The notes beneath the pieces are model-generated. The model searched no databases. It was not told where the DNA came from and saw only the letters and a list, made by a program, of their open reading frames with translations. From NCBI GenBank assembly GCA_016926755.1, contig JAFGNZ010000172.1, positions 54,614-118,613 on the forward strand: a stretch of 64,000 nucleotides of DNA, written 5' to 3'. Positions 42,064 through 51,572 of this stretch are shown here, piece after piece. The stretch's first letter is position 1; each line of letters starts with the position of its first letter. The translations under genes and the position numbers were made by a program. Source of the stretch: Myxococcaceae bacterium (GTDB lineage: Bacteria > Myxococcota > Myxococcia > Myxococcales > Myxococcaceae).

Positions 42064-43848
42064 GTGAGCGACGAGCGTCCGGACGCGCTGCTCAAGAGCG
42101 CACTCGAAAAGATCGTCTACTTCGAGGCCCGTGCGGATCAGCTCCACCACGAGCTGAGCGCGGCCCGCCAGGAAGTCGAGCGGCTCAAGCGCGAGCTGGC
42201 CGAGACGGGGCAGCGCGAGATCGTCCTGCGGCGAGAGCTGGCGGAGCTGGAGGTGCGCGGCAACCGCGCCAACGCCGAGCGCGACGAGCTCACCCGCGTG
42301 AACCAGGCGCTGCGCGGCGAGCGCACCCAGCTCATGGGCAAGCTGCTCGACGCCACCCGCATCCACACCTCGGACCAGGTGCGGGATGACCTGGACGATG
42401 ACCTCGGCATCGACCTGGCGTCCTTCATCTCGCAGCTGCGCAGCGAGGCGCTGGACCGCTCGGAGTCAGCGGCCGCGCCGGTGGTCGCGAAGGCGTTCGC
42501 CGAGAGGCCACCCCCGCCCGTGCCGGACGGGGACGAGCCCCTGTTCTCCGCGGATCTGCCGGGGTTCGCCGTGGCGATGGCGGTGGCGCCCAAGGTGGCC
42601 TCGGTGGTGGCCGCCTCGCCCGTGGTGCAGCAGGCGCAGCGCCTGCTCCTCGAGGGGCGGCTCGGCGTGAGCGCCCAGCAGCTCGCCGAGCTGTCCGGGC
42701 ACGTGGGGCCGGCGAGCAGCGCGGACGAGACGCTCTTCGGCTTCTCCGTGCGCGAGCTCTCCGCTCCGGACACCGCCGCGCGCGTCCGCGCCGCCGAGCG
42801 CCTCAAGGCCCTGGCCCAGCCGGCCGCCGCGCCCGCGCTGGCCACCGCGCTGCATGCGGAGACGGACCCGGCCGTGCAGGTGGCCCTCATCCAGGCCTTC
42901 GCCGGGCTGTGCCGGGGAGAGGGCGCGTCCGTCGTCTCGCCGCTGCTGGCCTCGCCGGTGGCGGAGGTCCGCATCTCCGCGCTCAAGGCCCTGCTCTCGC
43001 TGGCGCCCGATGACGCCGCGCCTCACCTCGCCCAGGCGATGAAGGATCCGGACCGCGCGGTGCGTCGGCGGGCGTCGCTGCTGGCGCTGGGGTTGGAGGG
43101 AGAGGCGGCGCGCAGGCTGGGCGAGGAGGCCATCCACGACGCGGATCCGGAGGTGCGGAGCCTGGCCGCCCTGGCCCTCGGTGCCGCCAGCGGCGAGGGT
43201 GCCCGGAAGCTGCTGCTGGCGGCGCTCCTGGATGGCGAGCTGCGCGTGCGCAAGGCCGCCGCGCAGAGCCTCTCGCGCATCCTCGGCCACGATGTCTCCT
43301 CCATGGTGGGGCTCGATGAGCCGCAGCGCCGGCGCGAGGTCCGCCGGCTGGCGACGCTGCCCGCGCACCCCGTGCGGACTCCGCTCGTGGCGCCCACGGT
43401 GTCGCGTGCCGCTCCCGTGGAGCCCGCCCCCGTGGCTCAGGCCGTGGCTGCTGTCGCCGCCGCCGTGAAGGCTCCGGTGGCCTCCAGCGCCATGCCCGCG
43501 TCGTCGGCTCCGGCCCCGGCCCCGGCCGCGACGCTCGCGCGCTCCGTCCCGTCCTCCGCCCCCGAGCGCTCCGGCTCCGTTCGCACGGCCCTGGCCATCA
43601 TGGGCTCCGCGCCCGCCTCCCAGCCCGCGCCCGAGCCGAGAGCCCCCGCGGCCCGCCCAGGCCCCTCGCCGGTGGAGGCGATGTGCTCCTCCCTCATGGG
43701 AGACATCCGCACGGCCATCCGGGGACGCTCGCTCGGTGAGCTGACGGCCGCGCTCGCGGCTCCGGTGGAGCTGGCCCAGGAGGCCCTGACGCTCCTGCTC
43801 GCCCGGGGGGCTGTGGTACGGCGGGGGCACAAATACTTCGCCGCGTGA
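42064..43848 (+). CDS. pomY: PomY, HEAT-repeat activator of PomZ
   Basis: 594 aa from a GTG at 42064. Residues ~5-80 are coiled coil (ADQLHHELSAARQEVERLK). Residues ~190-450 are HEAT/PBS-lyase-like repeats (VRAAERLKALAQPAAAPALA, VRISALKALLSLAPDDAAPHL, VRRRASLLALGLEGEAARRLG). Residues ~455-560 are Pro/Ala-rich and disordered, with a short helical end (ELAQEALTLLLARGAVVRRG). This order matches PomY of Myxococcus xanthus (coiled coil, HEAT, Pro-rich), and the next two genes are pomZ and pomX in the same order as there. PomY binds PomX, stimulates PomZ ATPase and forms a condensate that helps FtsZ assembly. Known for M. xanthus; inferred here. Confidence 0.88.
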   Translation: MSDERPDALLKSALEKIVYFEARADQLHHELSAARQEVERLKRELAETGQREIVLRRELAELEVRGNRANAERDELTRVNQALRGERTQLMGKLLDATRIHTSDQVRDDLDDDLGIDLASFISQLRSEALDRSESAAAPVVAKAFAERPPPPVPDGDEPLFSADLPGFAVAMAVAPKVASVVAASPVVQQAQRLLLEGRLGVSAQQLAELSGHVGPASSADETLFGFSVRELSAPDTAARVRAAERLKALAQPAAAPALATALHAETDPAVQVALIQAFAGLCRGEGASVVSPLLASPVAEVRISALKALLSLAPDDAAPHLAQAMKDPDRAVRRRASLLALGLEGEAARRLGEEAIHDADPEVRSLAALALGAASGEGARKLLLAALLDGELRVRKAAAQSLSRILGHDVSSMVGLDEPQRRREVRRLATLPAHPVRTPLVAPTVSRAAPVEPAPVAQAVAAVAAAVKAPVASSAMPASSAPAPAPAATLARSVPSSAPERSGSVRTALAIMGSAPASQPAPEPRAPAARPGPSPVEAMCSSLMGDIRTAIRGRSLGELTAALAAPVELAQEALTLLLARGAVVRRGHKYFAA

Positions 43849-43889
43849 GGCATGCTCCGCGCCTCGCTGGTTCAGACCAAGGGTTCTCG

Positions 43890-44843
43890 ATGGAAGCTCC
43901 GAACTACACCGCCAAGCAGGTAGCCGAGATGCTCGGCGTGTCCTCGAAGGAGCTCTCCGAGACGCTGAAGAAGGAGTCGTACACCCCCGACGATCTGTGG
44001 GAGCTGCGCGCCACGCTCCAGAAGTACCCGGCGCTCATCAGCCACCGCCGCCAGCTCTTCCTCAACTTCAAGGGAGGCACCGGGAAGACGTCCCTGTCCA
44101 CCTCCTACGCGTGGCGGCTGGCCGAGCTGGGCTACGCCGTGCTCCTCATCGACCTGGACAGCCAGGGCCACTCCACCAAGTGCCTGGGCTACGAGGGCGA
44201 GGAGTTCACGAAGACGCTCCAGGACGTGCTGGTGCGCAAGACGCCCCTGGCCCAGGTCATCCAGAAGTCCACCCTGCCCAACCTGGACTTCGTGCCCTCC
44301 AACCTGAGCATGTCCACGGTGGACCTGGCGCTGATGCCCATGGCCGGCCGCGAGTTCAAGCTGCGCAACGCGCTGCGCGAGGTGGAGGCCCAGTACGACG
44401 TCATCGTCTTCGACGCGCCGCCCTCCTTCGGCCTGCTCAACCTGAACGCGCTGATGGCGGCGAACGACTTGTTCGTCCCGGTGCTCGCCGACTTCCTGTC
44501 CTTCCACGGCCTGAAGCTGCTCTTCGAGACGGTGCAGAGCCTGGAGGAGGACCTCAACCACGTGCTGGACCACGTCTACATCGTGGTGAACGCCTTCAAC
44601 GCCACCTTCAAGCTGGCGAAGGAGGCGCTCGAGGCGCTCCAGACGCACTACCCCGAGTACCTGCTGCCCACCATCATCCGGCAGTGCACCAAGTTCGCGC
44701 AGGCCTCCAGCGAGGGCCGCCCCGTGTTCGTCGCCGACCCGACCTCCAAGGGCGCCACCGACATCCAGGCCTTGATTGATCACATCCTCCCGCTCATGGT
44801 CGCCACGCCCCAGGCGGGCTCCAAGGCCACGAAGGCCAGCTGA
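43890..44843 (+). CDS. pomZ: PomZ, ParA-family division-site positioning ATPase
   Basis: 317 aa from the ATG at 43890. The N-terminus has a short MerR-like HTH (YTAKQVAEMLGVSSKEL) before the ATPase fold. The deviant Walker A KGGTGKTS (61-68) with the first Lys of ParA/MinD dimers, the Walker A' DLDSQGHS and the Walker B IVFDAPPSFG are intact. In M. xanthus PomZ dimers bind DNA non-specifically, diffuse on the nucleoid and bring the PomXY cluster to midcell; ATP hydrolysis is triggered by PomX and PomY. The gene is co-directional with pomY (41-bp gap) and pomX (36-bp gap). No partner ParB or parS was seen, in keeping with a division rather than segregation role. Confidence 0.92.
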   Translation: MEAPNYTAKQVAEMLGVSSKELSETLKKESYTPDDLWELRATLQKYPALISHRRQLFLNFKGGTGKTSLSTSYAWRLAELGYAVLLIDLDSQGHSTKCLGYEGEEFTKTLQDVLVRKTPLAQVIQKSTLPNLDFVPSNLSMSTVDLALMPMAGREFKLRNALREVEAQYDVIVFDAPPSFGLLNLNALMAANDLFVPVLADFLSFHGLKLLFETVQSLEEDLNHVLDHVYIVVNAFNATFKLAKEALEALQTHYPEYLLPTIIRQCTKFAQASSEGRPVFVADPTSKGATDIQALIDHILPLMVATPQAGSKATKAS

Positions 44844-44879
44844 CCTCCTCTCTTCCTCCTCGCCACCGCCCTCCCGCCC

Positions 44880-46001
44880 ATGAAGAAAGCCTTCGAACAG
44901 AATGTGTCCCGCGCCAAGCCGCGTGTCCGCCTCGGCGCGCTGACGGGTCTCCTGGAGACCACGGAGGCCGCGGCCGAGCCCGCTCCCGCGGCCGAGCCCG
45001 CTCCCGCGCCCGCCAGCGCCGATCTCTCCTCCGAGGTGCGCGCCCGGATCGAGCGCGCTCGCGCTCCGCGCCCCTCCGCCGCCGAGGCCCTGAGCACCGC
45101 CCTGCGCGCGCCCCTGTCCCAGAGCGAGGCGCCCGCGGCCCCCGTGCACGCCGAGGCCTTTCTCCCGGAGCCCGAGGCGGTCGTCCCCCGAGTGACGGCC
45201 GTGGAGCCCGAGCCCGTGCTCGCCGCCGCGCTCGCCGCGCCGGCCGAGGTGATGGTGGCTGCCGCGCCGGTGACGCCCATGGCCCACGGGAACGCGCCCG
45301 CGACGGAGGTGGAGGTGCAGACGCCGCCCGCGCCGGCGGAGGAGCTGGATCCGGAGGCTCGCCGCGAGCGGCTCAAGGAGCGCCTGAAGGCGGTGCGCGA
45401 GAACCCGCGCCCGGAGCCGCTGCCGGCCTCGGTGGCGGAGGCGGGGCTGCGCGCGGTGGAGCGCATCAACGGCCTGCAGGTCGAGCTGAACCGGGTGAAG
45501 GCGCTCAACCTGACGCTGACGCAGGATCTGGAGGCGGCGCGGCGCCAGGCCGAGAAGGCCACGGAGGAGGCGCGCCTGCGGATGGACGAGGCGCGCCGGC
45601 TGGCGGGGGAGGTGGAGGCCCGGGTGAAGCTGCTGGGCGACCTGGAGCGCGAGCTGGCGGCGCTGGAGGGCGAGCGCGACGAGGCGCTCCTGTCCCTCCA
45701 GGAGTCCCGGCAGGCGTTGCAGGCGGCCGCCACGGAGCGCGCGGAGCTGGAGACGCAGGTGGCCCAGGGCAAGAAGGCGCTGGCGGACAGCCTCTCCGAG
45801 GAGGAGCGGCTCGCCACCGAGCTGGAGGGCGCCAAGGACGAGGCGGCTTTGCTGCGGCGCGCGGTGGACGCGCTCCAGGGCGAGCGAGACGTGCTGGCCC
45901 AGCAGGTGGCCGCGCTCACCGCCGAGCGCGCGGAGCTGCTCGAGGCGCGCAAGGCGCTGGAGGCGGTGCACCGGGCGCTCAGCCAGGCCTCGGCCCGCTG
46001 A
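44880..46001 (+). CDS. pomX: PomX, coiled-coil scaffold for PomZ/PomY
   Basis: 373 aa. The first 22 residues ([20 protein letters not shown]...) are the short conserved basic peptide that in M. xanthus PomX activates PomZ. Residues ~25-185 are Ala/Pro/Glu-rich and disordered. Residues ~195-370 form a long coiled coil ([38 protein letters not shown]). This two-part build is diagnostic. PomX self-assembles into filaments that seed the chromosome-associated PomXYZ cluster. The gene ends the pomYZX operon; a GC-rich hairpin (GCTCCC 46018-46023 with GGGAGC 46035-46040) follows. Confidence 0.88.
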   Translation: MKKAFEQNVSRAKPRVRLGALTGLLETTEAAAEPAPAAEPAPAPASADLSSEVRARIERARAPRPSAAEALSTALRAPLSQSEAPAAPVHAEAFLPEPEAVVPRVTAVEPEPVLAAALAAPAEVMVAAAPVTPMAHGNAPATEVEVQTPPAPAEELDPEARRERLKERLKAVRENPRPEPLPASVAEAGLRAVERINGLQVELNRVKALNLTLTQDLEAARRQAEKATEEARLRMDEARRLAGEVEARVKLLGDLERELAALEGERDEALLSLQESRQALQAAATERAELETQVAQGKKALADSLSEEERLATELEGAKDEAALLRRAVDALQGERDVLAQQVAALTAERAELLEARKALEAVHRALSQASAR

Positions 46002-46221
46002 CGGCGCGGCGCTTCACGCTCCCACTCCAGGGAAGGGAGCGGCCGAGGAGCAGGAGCAGGCGCGCGCGGCGCGAGGACCGACGCCGCCGCTTCTGATGGG
46101 GGCGGGCGAGCAGGCGGTGGGTCCAACAGCGCGCGCTCCGGCGAGCGGACACCCGCAAAGCGCTTGCCCTCGCCGTTTCGTGCGCCGAAGTTCTCTCGAC
46201 AGGCTTGAACGGGAGAGGACC

Positions 46222-47448
46222 ATGCGCGTGACTCGTGTATTCGCGGCCGCCTTCGTGCTGGCGGTCGCCGCCTCCGAGGCCAGTGCTCAGGGGCGCCGCG
46301 CCGCCCCGGCGGGCGAGCCCGTGGAGACCCGGCCCCCCAACGGTCGCGACCAGAAGCCCGCATTCCCCGGGCAGACCCGCGCGCCGCAGCCAGCGCAGCC
46401 CACCCGGCTGCAGACCGAGACCGTCGCGGAGGGGCTCGTCGAGCCCTGGGCGCTGGAGTTCCTGCCCGACGGGCGCATGCTGGTGACCGAGAAGCAGGGG
46501 CGGATGCGCATCGTCGCCGCGAACGGCCGCCTCTCGGAGCCGGTGCGCGGCCTGCCGGAGGTCGTGGACGCAGGGCAGGGCGGCCTGCTCGACGTGGCCC
46601 TGGATCCGGACTACACGAAGAACGGCCTGATCTACTGGAGCTACTCCGAGCCACGCCAGGGTGGAAACGGCACCGCGGTCGCTCGCGGCCGGCTGCTCAC
46701 GGGCGGCGAGCCGCGGGTCGAGAACGTCCAGGTGATCTTCCGTCAGCAGCCCACCTTCCAGTCCAGCCTGCACTTCGGCTCGCGGCTGTGCTTCGCGCCG
46801 GACGGCACGCTCTTCATCACCCTTGGCGAGCGCTCCTTTCCCCAGTCCCGGGTGAAGGCACAGGCGCTCGACAACACCCTCGGCAAGGTGGTCCGCATCC
46901 ATCCGGATGGCTCGGTTCCGAAGGACAACCCCTTCGTGGGGCGAGAGAACGCCCGGCCGGAGATCTGGTCGTACGGTCACCGCAACATCCAGTCCGCCGC
47001 GATCGACTCGCAGGGGCGGCTGTGGATCGTGGAGCACGGCCCGCGTGGCGGTGACGAGCTGAACCGCCCCCAGGCGGGTGTGAACTACGGCTGGCCGGTC
47101 ATCACCTATGGAATCGAGTACTCGGGGCAGCCGGTGGGCGAGGGCATCACGGCGCGCGAGGGGATGGAGCAGCCGCTCTATTACTGGGATCCGGTGATCG
47201 CGCCGTCGGGCATGGCGTTCTATTACAGCGATCGGATCCCCGGGTGGCGGGGGAACATCCTGATCGGAGGCCTCATCAGCGAAGGAGTCGTCCGGCTGGT
47301 CCTGGACGGGGAGCGGGTCACCGCCGAGGAGTGGATCGACCTCGGCGCGCGCATCCGCGACGTGAAGGTCGATCCAAGCGGGGCGGTCCACGTCGTCACC
47401 GACGAGCGGGAGGGGCGGATCCTGCGCCTCCTCCCCGCACGCGGGTGA
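46222..47448 (+). CDS. PQQ-dependent aldose sugar dehydrogenase (YliI-like)
   Basis: 408 aa from the ATG at 46222 with GGGAGAGG upstream. A cleavable signal peptide (ends near ASEASA) sends it to the periplasm. After a Pro-rich linker comes the six-bladed beta-propeller of soluble aldose dehydrogenases: [56 protein letters not shown] (catalytic His region), [13 protein letters not shown] and VNYGWP. It oxidises aldoses to lactones using PQQ. No PQQ biosynthesis genes are in the window. It is convergent with the M48 gene with a 1-bp gap. Confidence 0.9.
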   Translation: MRVTRVFAAAFVLAVAASEASAQGRRAAPAGEPVETRPPNGRDQKPAFPGQTRAPQPAQPTRLQTETVAEGLVEPWALEFLPDGRMLVTEKQGRMRIVAANGRLSEPVRGLPEVVDAGQGGLLDVALDPDYTKNGLIYWSYSEPRQGGNGTAVARGRLLTGGEPRVENVQVIFRQQPTFQSSLHFGSRLCFAPDGTLFITLGERSFPQSRVKAQALDNTLGKVVRIHPDGSVPKDNPFVGRENARPEIWSYGHRNIQSAAIDSQGRLWIVEHGPRGGDELNRPQAGVNYGWPVITYGIEYSGQPVGEGITAREGMEQPLYYWDPVIAPSGMAFYYSDRIPGWRGNILIGGLISEGVVRLVLDGERVTAEEWIDLGARIRDVKVDPSGAVHVVTDEREGRILRLLPARG

Positions 47449-47449
47449 G

Positions 47450-48478
47450 CTACGGCTTGTCGCGGGCCACGGGGTGCCTCAAGGCGGAGAACTCGGGCGG
47501 CAGGGGGGGCTGTACCAGCCCCGCGGTGGCGGAGGGCAGCTCGGGGAAGTCCGCGGTGGTCTCCTTGCCGGCGTTGAGCAGCGCGACGAGCCTCTTCACG
47601 CGGTCCACCTTGCGCGGGTGATTGTCGAAGCCACTTCGGCTGTCGGGGATCTTGGAGAGGAACTCGATGTACTCCCGCGGATCATAGCCCGCGGAGACGA
47701 GCAGCCGGACCGCCAGCTCGTCCGCGGCGAACTCGTCGTCCTTGCCGAAGCCGTTCTCGACGATGGTATCCACGCTCGAGTCCGCGAGGTTCTCCAGCAG
47801 GTCGACGTGGAGGTCCAGGTCCAGTTCGCTGCCCACCTCTCCCAAGGCGCCGATCAGGAAGTCCAGCCCGTCGGGCGTGAGATCCACGCCTGTCTGCGTC
47901 CCGAGCTCGCCTCCTGCCTTCTTGCCAATCGAGAACCTGCATTGGGTCACCTTGACCTGCCGGTAGCGTGCCAGGGCGTGCTTGCTCGTGACGTGAGCGA
48001 TCTCGTGCGCGAGGACCCCTGCCAGCTGGGCCTCGTTCTCCACGGCCTGGAGCAGGGCTCGGGTGACGAAGACATACCCACCCGGCGCGGACACCGCGTC
48101 GATGGACTGTCCGTTCTGGAGGACGCCGAAGGTCCACTCCAGCGAGGGGCGAGGAGACTGGGCGCCCAGGTTCCTCCCCACGATGTTGAGGTAGCGGATG
48201 AGCGCCTTGTTTCCCGCGGGCTCCAGGGGCATCAGCCCGCCGCCCTGCTGCACCCAGTTGATGGCCAGCGCACCGCCCAGCGCGTACTCCTCCTTGATGG
48301 AGACGTCGACGTCCAACTTGTCGCACTCGGAGGTGTCGTGGAGACCCTTGACGGTCGTCTCCGCCGCCTGGAGCAACCCATCGGGAGTGCCCGGCATGGA
48401 CGGCAGCCGCATGCCACCACACGAGAGCGCCAGCGCGCCAAGCCCCGCCGCGGAGTGCAGCACGAAGCGGGGACTCAC
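47450..48478 (-). CDS. M48-family metalloprotease lipoprotein
   Basis: 342 aa from a GTG at 48478 that overlaps the upstream stop (GTGA). A signal peptide ends in ALSC (lipobox). The protease core has the Zn site LAGVLAHEIAHVTSKHALARY (HExxH), preceded by the PGGYVFVTRALLQ helix and followed by the third ligand in DDEFAADELAVRLLVSAGYD. The family includes BepA/LoiP and handles misfolded outer-membrane proteins. It lacks the TPR tail of BepA. Last gene in the cyclase-SH3-protease run, so it may be part of an envelope stress output. Confidence 0.88.
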   Translation of the reverse strand: MSPRFVLHSAAGLGALALSCGGMRLPSMPGTPDGLLQAAETTVKGLHDTSECDKLDVDVSIKEEYALGGALAINWVQQGGGLMPLEPAGNKALIRYLNIVGRNLGAQSPRPSLEWTFGVLQNGQSIDAVSAPGGYVFVTRALLQAVENEAQLAGVLAHEIAHVTSKHALARYRQVKVTQCRFSIGKKAGGELGTQTGVDLTPDGLDFLIGALGEVGSELDLDLHVDLLENLADSSVDTIVENGFGKDDEFAADELAVRLLVSAGYDPREYIEFLSKIPDSRSGFDNHPRKVDRVKRLVALLNAGKETTADFPELPSATAGLVQPPLPPEFSALRHPVARDKP

Positions 48479-49029
48479 TTGACACCTCGCGAGGTTGTCT
48501 CCTGCGCGCCTACCACCGGGAAGAGCTGGCTTCTGCTCGCGTGCGCGGAGATGTCCTTGGGCTTGATCTTCTTGGCCTCTGCCTCGAGGGCCAGGATCTG
48601 ATCCACGGCCTGCGAGTAGCTCAGCGTCTTCTGCCCCTTCTTCCTTCCATACTGGATGGCGCCGTCGCTCAGGCCCTTCACCGCCGCGCCGGAGTTGGCG
48701 AAGGCCACTGGATCCACCTTGCGCGTGCCGTCCTCGGCGACGAGCTCCATGTTCGGCGGCTTCGTGGCCAGGTTGGACTGGAAGACTACCCCCTTCCTGC
48801 CCCTCACCTCCACGCGGTGCCACTGCTTGTTCTTCGGATCCGCGCCCCGCCAGGTGACTTGCTGTCCGGGCTGGAGGATGGCCACCACGTCAGCCGTGGG
48901 GCTGGCGCTGGCCATCAGCCGCGTGTTGCGCGCCTTCACGTACAGGATGCCTCCCGGCTTCACCGCCAGGGCCGTCCCCGTGGCGAACAGCACCAGGGTG
49001 GCCACCAGCCATCTTCCTCTCGCGTGCAT
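48475..49029 (-). CDS. Secreted SH3-like (bacterial SH3b) protein
   Basis: 184 aa with a clear signal peptide (cleavage near ALAVKPG). Residues ~25-90 form a bacterial SH3 domain (ILYVKARNTRLMASASPTADVVAILQPGQQVTW, with the WHRVEVRGRKGVVFQSNL end). The C-terminal ~95 residues are helical (SQAVDQILALEAEAKKIKP). Such domains bind peptidoglycan or partner proteins. The start lies 10 bp after the cyclase stop and its end overlaps the protease start by 4 bp, so the three genes form one operon. Function is probably to place the protease or to sense the wall. Confidence 0.8.
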   Translation of the reverse strand: MHARGRWLVATLVLFATGTALAVKPGGILYVKARNTRLMASASPTADVVAILQPGQQVTWRGADPKNKQWHRVEVRGRKGVVFQSNLATKPPNMELVAEDGTRKVDPVAFANSGAAVKGLSDGAIQYGRKKGQKTLSYSQAVDQILALEAEAKKIKPKDISAHASRSQLFPVVGAQETTSRGVK

Positions 49030-49038
49030 CGGTTCCTC

Positions 49039-51423
49039 TCACTTGTCCAGGTTCGCCACCCCGTCGAAGGGAGGGGTGGGAGGGTTCTGCTCGTACTTCC
49101 GGCAGCGCGCGAGCAGCGCGGCTGTGGGGCCGTCCGCCGGATCCTTCGCCAGGCGCGCCTCCAGCACGGCCGCCGCCTCCGTGAAGCGCGCCCGCCGGTA
49201 TAGCGCGAGCGCCTCGTGGTAGCGCTCCACCGTCTCGCGCTTCTCCGCGGGCAGCTCGCCCTTGAGGGCCAGCAGCTCATACACCGTCACCGCCTCCTGC
49301 TTGCCCGCCACGCGCACGCGGTCCAGCTCGCGCACCTCGATGTGCTCCCGCGCCAGCTCATGGGTGTGCGCGCCGATCATGATCAGCGAGCCGTAGGCCT
49401 TGTTCGCGCCCTCGAGCCGCGCCGCCAGGTTCATCCCATCCCCCATGGCCGTGTAGTCGAAGAGCTGATCGCTGCCGAAGTTCCCCACGAAGAGCCGCGC
49501 GCTGTTGAGGCCGATGCGCGTGTACACGTCCGGCAGGCCCTGCTTTCGGAACTCCTCGCGCAGCCGGGCCACCTCCGCTTGCGCCGCCAGGGCGCCCCGG
49601 CAGGCGCGCACCGCGTGATCCGCGTGGTTGACAGGCGCGCCGAAGAGGCACACCACCGCGTCGCCGATGTACTTGTCCAGGCAGCCACCCTCGTGCAGCA
49701 GCGCCGAGCTCACCCGCGTCAGGTACAGGTTGAGCACGCGGACCAGCGCGCGCGGGTCGTCCTTGAAGCTCTCGGAGAAGGTGGAGAAGCCGCGGATGTC
49801 GCTGAAGAAGGCGGTGATCTCCCGCTCCTCGCCGTCCAGTCGAGGCAGCTGGTTCTCCTCGATCATCTGCTCGATCAGCCGGGGCTCCATGTAGCGGCTG
49901 AACGCCTGGCGGATGAACACGGCCTCGCGGCGGGCGAAGAGGAGGTTGGAGGCCATCGCCCCCGCGCTGGACAGCACCCCGGCCGCCATGGGCAGCGCCG
50001 CGAGCACGTGCACCTGCCCCAGCGCCAGCGAGGCGCCCAGCACCAGGAAGACGATGGGGCCCACCGCCCCCAGCAGCCACGCCAGGCCCAGCGCCGGCGA
50101 GCGCACCGTCATCAGGAGCACCGCGGACAGCACCGCGAGCCCCAGCCCGAACAGCAGGCTCACCCAGTAGGGGGCCTCCGTGATGAAGCGCCCGGCGAGG
50201 AGGTTCTCCAGCACCGCGAGCTGCTTGCTCACCCCCGGCGTGGACGCCCCGAACGGCGTGGCCTTGTTGTCCCCCAGCCCCAGCGCCGTGCCACCGACGA
50301 CGACGATCCGGCCACGGAACAGCTCGTCCGAGAGCCCCGTGGGCTTGCCGTCCTTGCGCAGCGCCCAGGCGTCCAGCAGCGCCAGGACGGGGAGCACGTG
50401 GAAGCGCTCGTGAAGCGTGCCGCCGAAGTCGATCTCCGCGCTGCCGTCCGGGTTCACGGCGAACTCTCGCGAGCCCAGCCGCAGGGTCCGTCCGGAGAAC
50501 ACGAGCTCCGTCGCGCCGAAGAGGTCCGCCGCCAGCGTCACCGGGAGGGTGACATAGGTGTCCTCTCCATCCGTGTAGGCGAAGCGGGTGCGCCGCATGC
50601 TCCCGTCCGGATCCGGCTCCACCTCCACCAGCCCGAAGCCATCCGCCTCCGCCAGCAGCGCCGGGATGGGAGGCACCACGTAGTTGCGCTCCACCCGGCC
50701 CGGTGTGGGCTCGGACTCCAGGAACGGCAGCGCGCGCCCGTCCGTCCTCACCGGGAAGGCCAGCGCCCGCGCCACCGCCCGCGGATCAGCGGCCGGGTGG
50801 ACCTGCTCCTCCTCCACCTCCACGAAGTCCTCGCCCTCTCCGGCAGGCGCCTCGGCAATGACCTCCTCCTCCCCCGCCGCGGCGACAGGCTCCGCCGAGG
50901 GGGCCGTCACGGCGGGTGCCAGCGGGGCGTGGGAGGGCTCCTCTTCGGACAGATGAGGGGCACGCGGGTGGGAGGCCACCCCCAGGTATACCGGCAGGCC
51001 CGTGTCGCGCAGCACCCGGGCGAAGTCGAGATCCGCGCTCGGGTCGGTGTAGCGCTCGTCCATCACCATGTCGAACAGCACGGCGCGAGCGCCCCGCTGC
51101 GCCAGCTCCTCCAGCACGCGCGACCACAGGCTGCGCGTCCATGGGTACGTGCCGAAGTTGCGCGCGTACGAGGGGTTCTGGCGGACGCCGTCGAGGCTCT
51201 GCTGATCAATGGCCACCACGACGATGTTGGGTGACAGGCCTCGGTTGCCGGTGAAGGTGGTGAGCGCGCTGTCATAGAGCGCGCGCTCCGCGTTGGGCAG
51301 CCACAGCCAGCCCATGCGCCAGCACCCCGCCGCCGCCGCCGTGGACAGCACCGCCAATCCCAGCATCAACGGCAGGTGGTTGCGCAGGCGTAGCCGTAGG
51401 ACCTTCCAGGTGTCACTCGCCAT
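49039..51423 (-). CDS. CHASE2-domain adenylate/guanylate cyclase
   Basis: 794 aa from the ATG at 51423. A first transmembrane segment (~17-38) is followed by an extracytoplasmic CHASE2 domain (~45-370: GNRGLSPNIVVVAIDQQSLDG, ARAVLFDMVMDE, GRIVVVGGTALGLGD). It is interrupted by a long acidic Glu/Ala-rich insert (~165-215). Three helices (~395-480) then lead to a class III cyclase domain (~520-690: FFSDIRGFSTFSES, DKYIGDAVVCLFG, NHADHAVRAC, DYTAMGDGMNLAARLEGANK). The metal-binding Asp pair is present. A TPR-like tail follows (EALALYRRARFTEAAAVLEARL). It senses an external signal and makes cAMP or cGMP. First gene of the operon with SH3 and M48 genes. Confidence 0.9.
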   Translation of the reverse strand: MASDTWKVLRLRLRNHLPLMLGLAVLSTAAAAGCWRMGWLWLPNAERALYDSALTTFTGNRGLSPNIVVVAIDQQSLDGVRQNPSYARNFGTYPWTRSLWSRVLEELAQRGARAVLFDMVMDERYTDPSADLDFARVLRDTGLPVYLGVASHPRAPHLSEEEPSHAPLAPAVTAPSAEPVAAAGEEEVIAEAPAGEGEDFVEVEEEQVHPAADPRAVARALAFPVRTDGRALPFLESEPTPGRVERNYVVPPIPALLAEADGFGLVEVEPDPDGSMRRTRFAYTDGEDTYVTLPVTLAADLFGATELVFSGRTLRLGSREFAVNPDGSAEIDFGGTLHERFHVLPVLALLDAWALRKDGKPTGLSDELFRGRIVVVGGTALGLGDNKATPFGASTPGVSKQLAVLENLLAGRFITEAPYWVSLLFGLGLAVLSAVLLMTVRSPALGLAWLLGAVGPIVFLVLGASLALGQVHVLAALPMAAGVLSSAGAMASNLLFARREAVFIRQAFSRYMEPRLIEQMIEENQLPRLDGEEREITAFFSDIRGFSTFSESFKDDPRALVRVLNLYLTRVSSALLHEGGCLDKYIGDAVVCLFGAPVNHADHAVRACRGALAAQAEVARLREEFRKQGLPDVYTRIGLNSARLFVGNFGSDQLFDYTAMGDGMNLAARLEGANKAYGSLIMIGAHTHELAREHIEVRELDRVRVAGKQEAVTVYELLALKGELPAEKRETVERYHEALALYRRARFTEAAAVLEARLAKDPADGPTAALLARCRKYEQNPPTPPFDGVANLDK

Positions 51424-51572
51424 GTGCCGTTGCCTCGCTCCCGAGGACTCTATGCCACCTCCCGGGGTGTTCTGCACCCGGGGGCCAAGGGGGTGGGGGC
51501 ACAACTCCTACTTCCTGAGGAAAGCAGCGCTCCGAGGTGGGCATGCAAAGCGATGCCCCTGTGCATTAAAAC

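Noticed and set aside
42064..46001. ParA-family gene as a chromosome or plasmid partition locus
   Set aside because: No ParB gene or parS-type palindrome; neighbours are PomY and PomX, so it is a division-site system.
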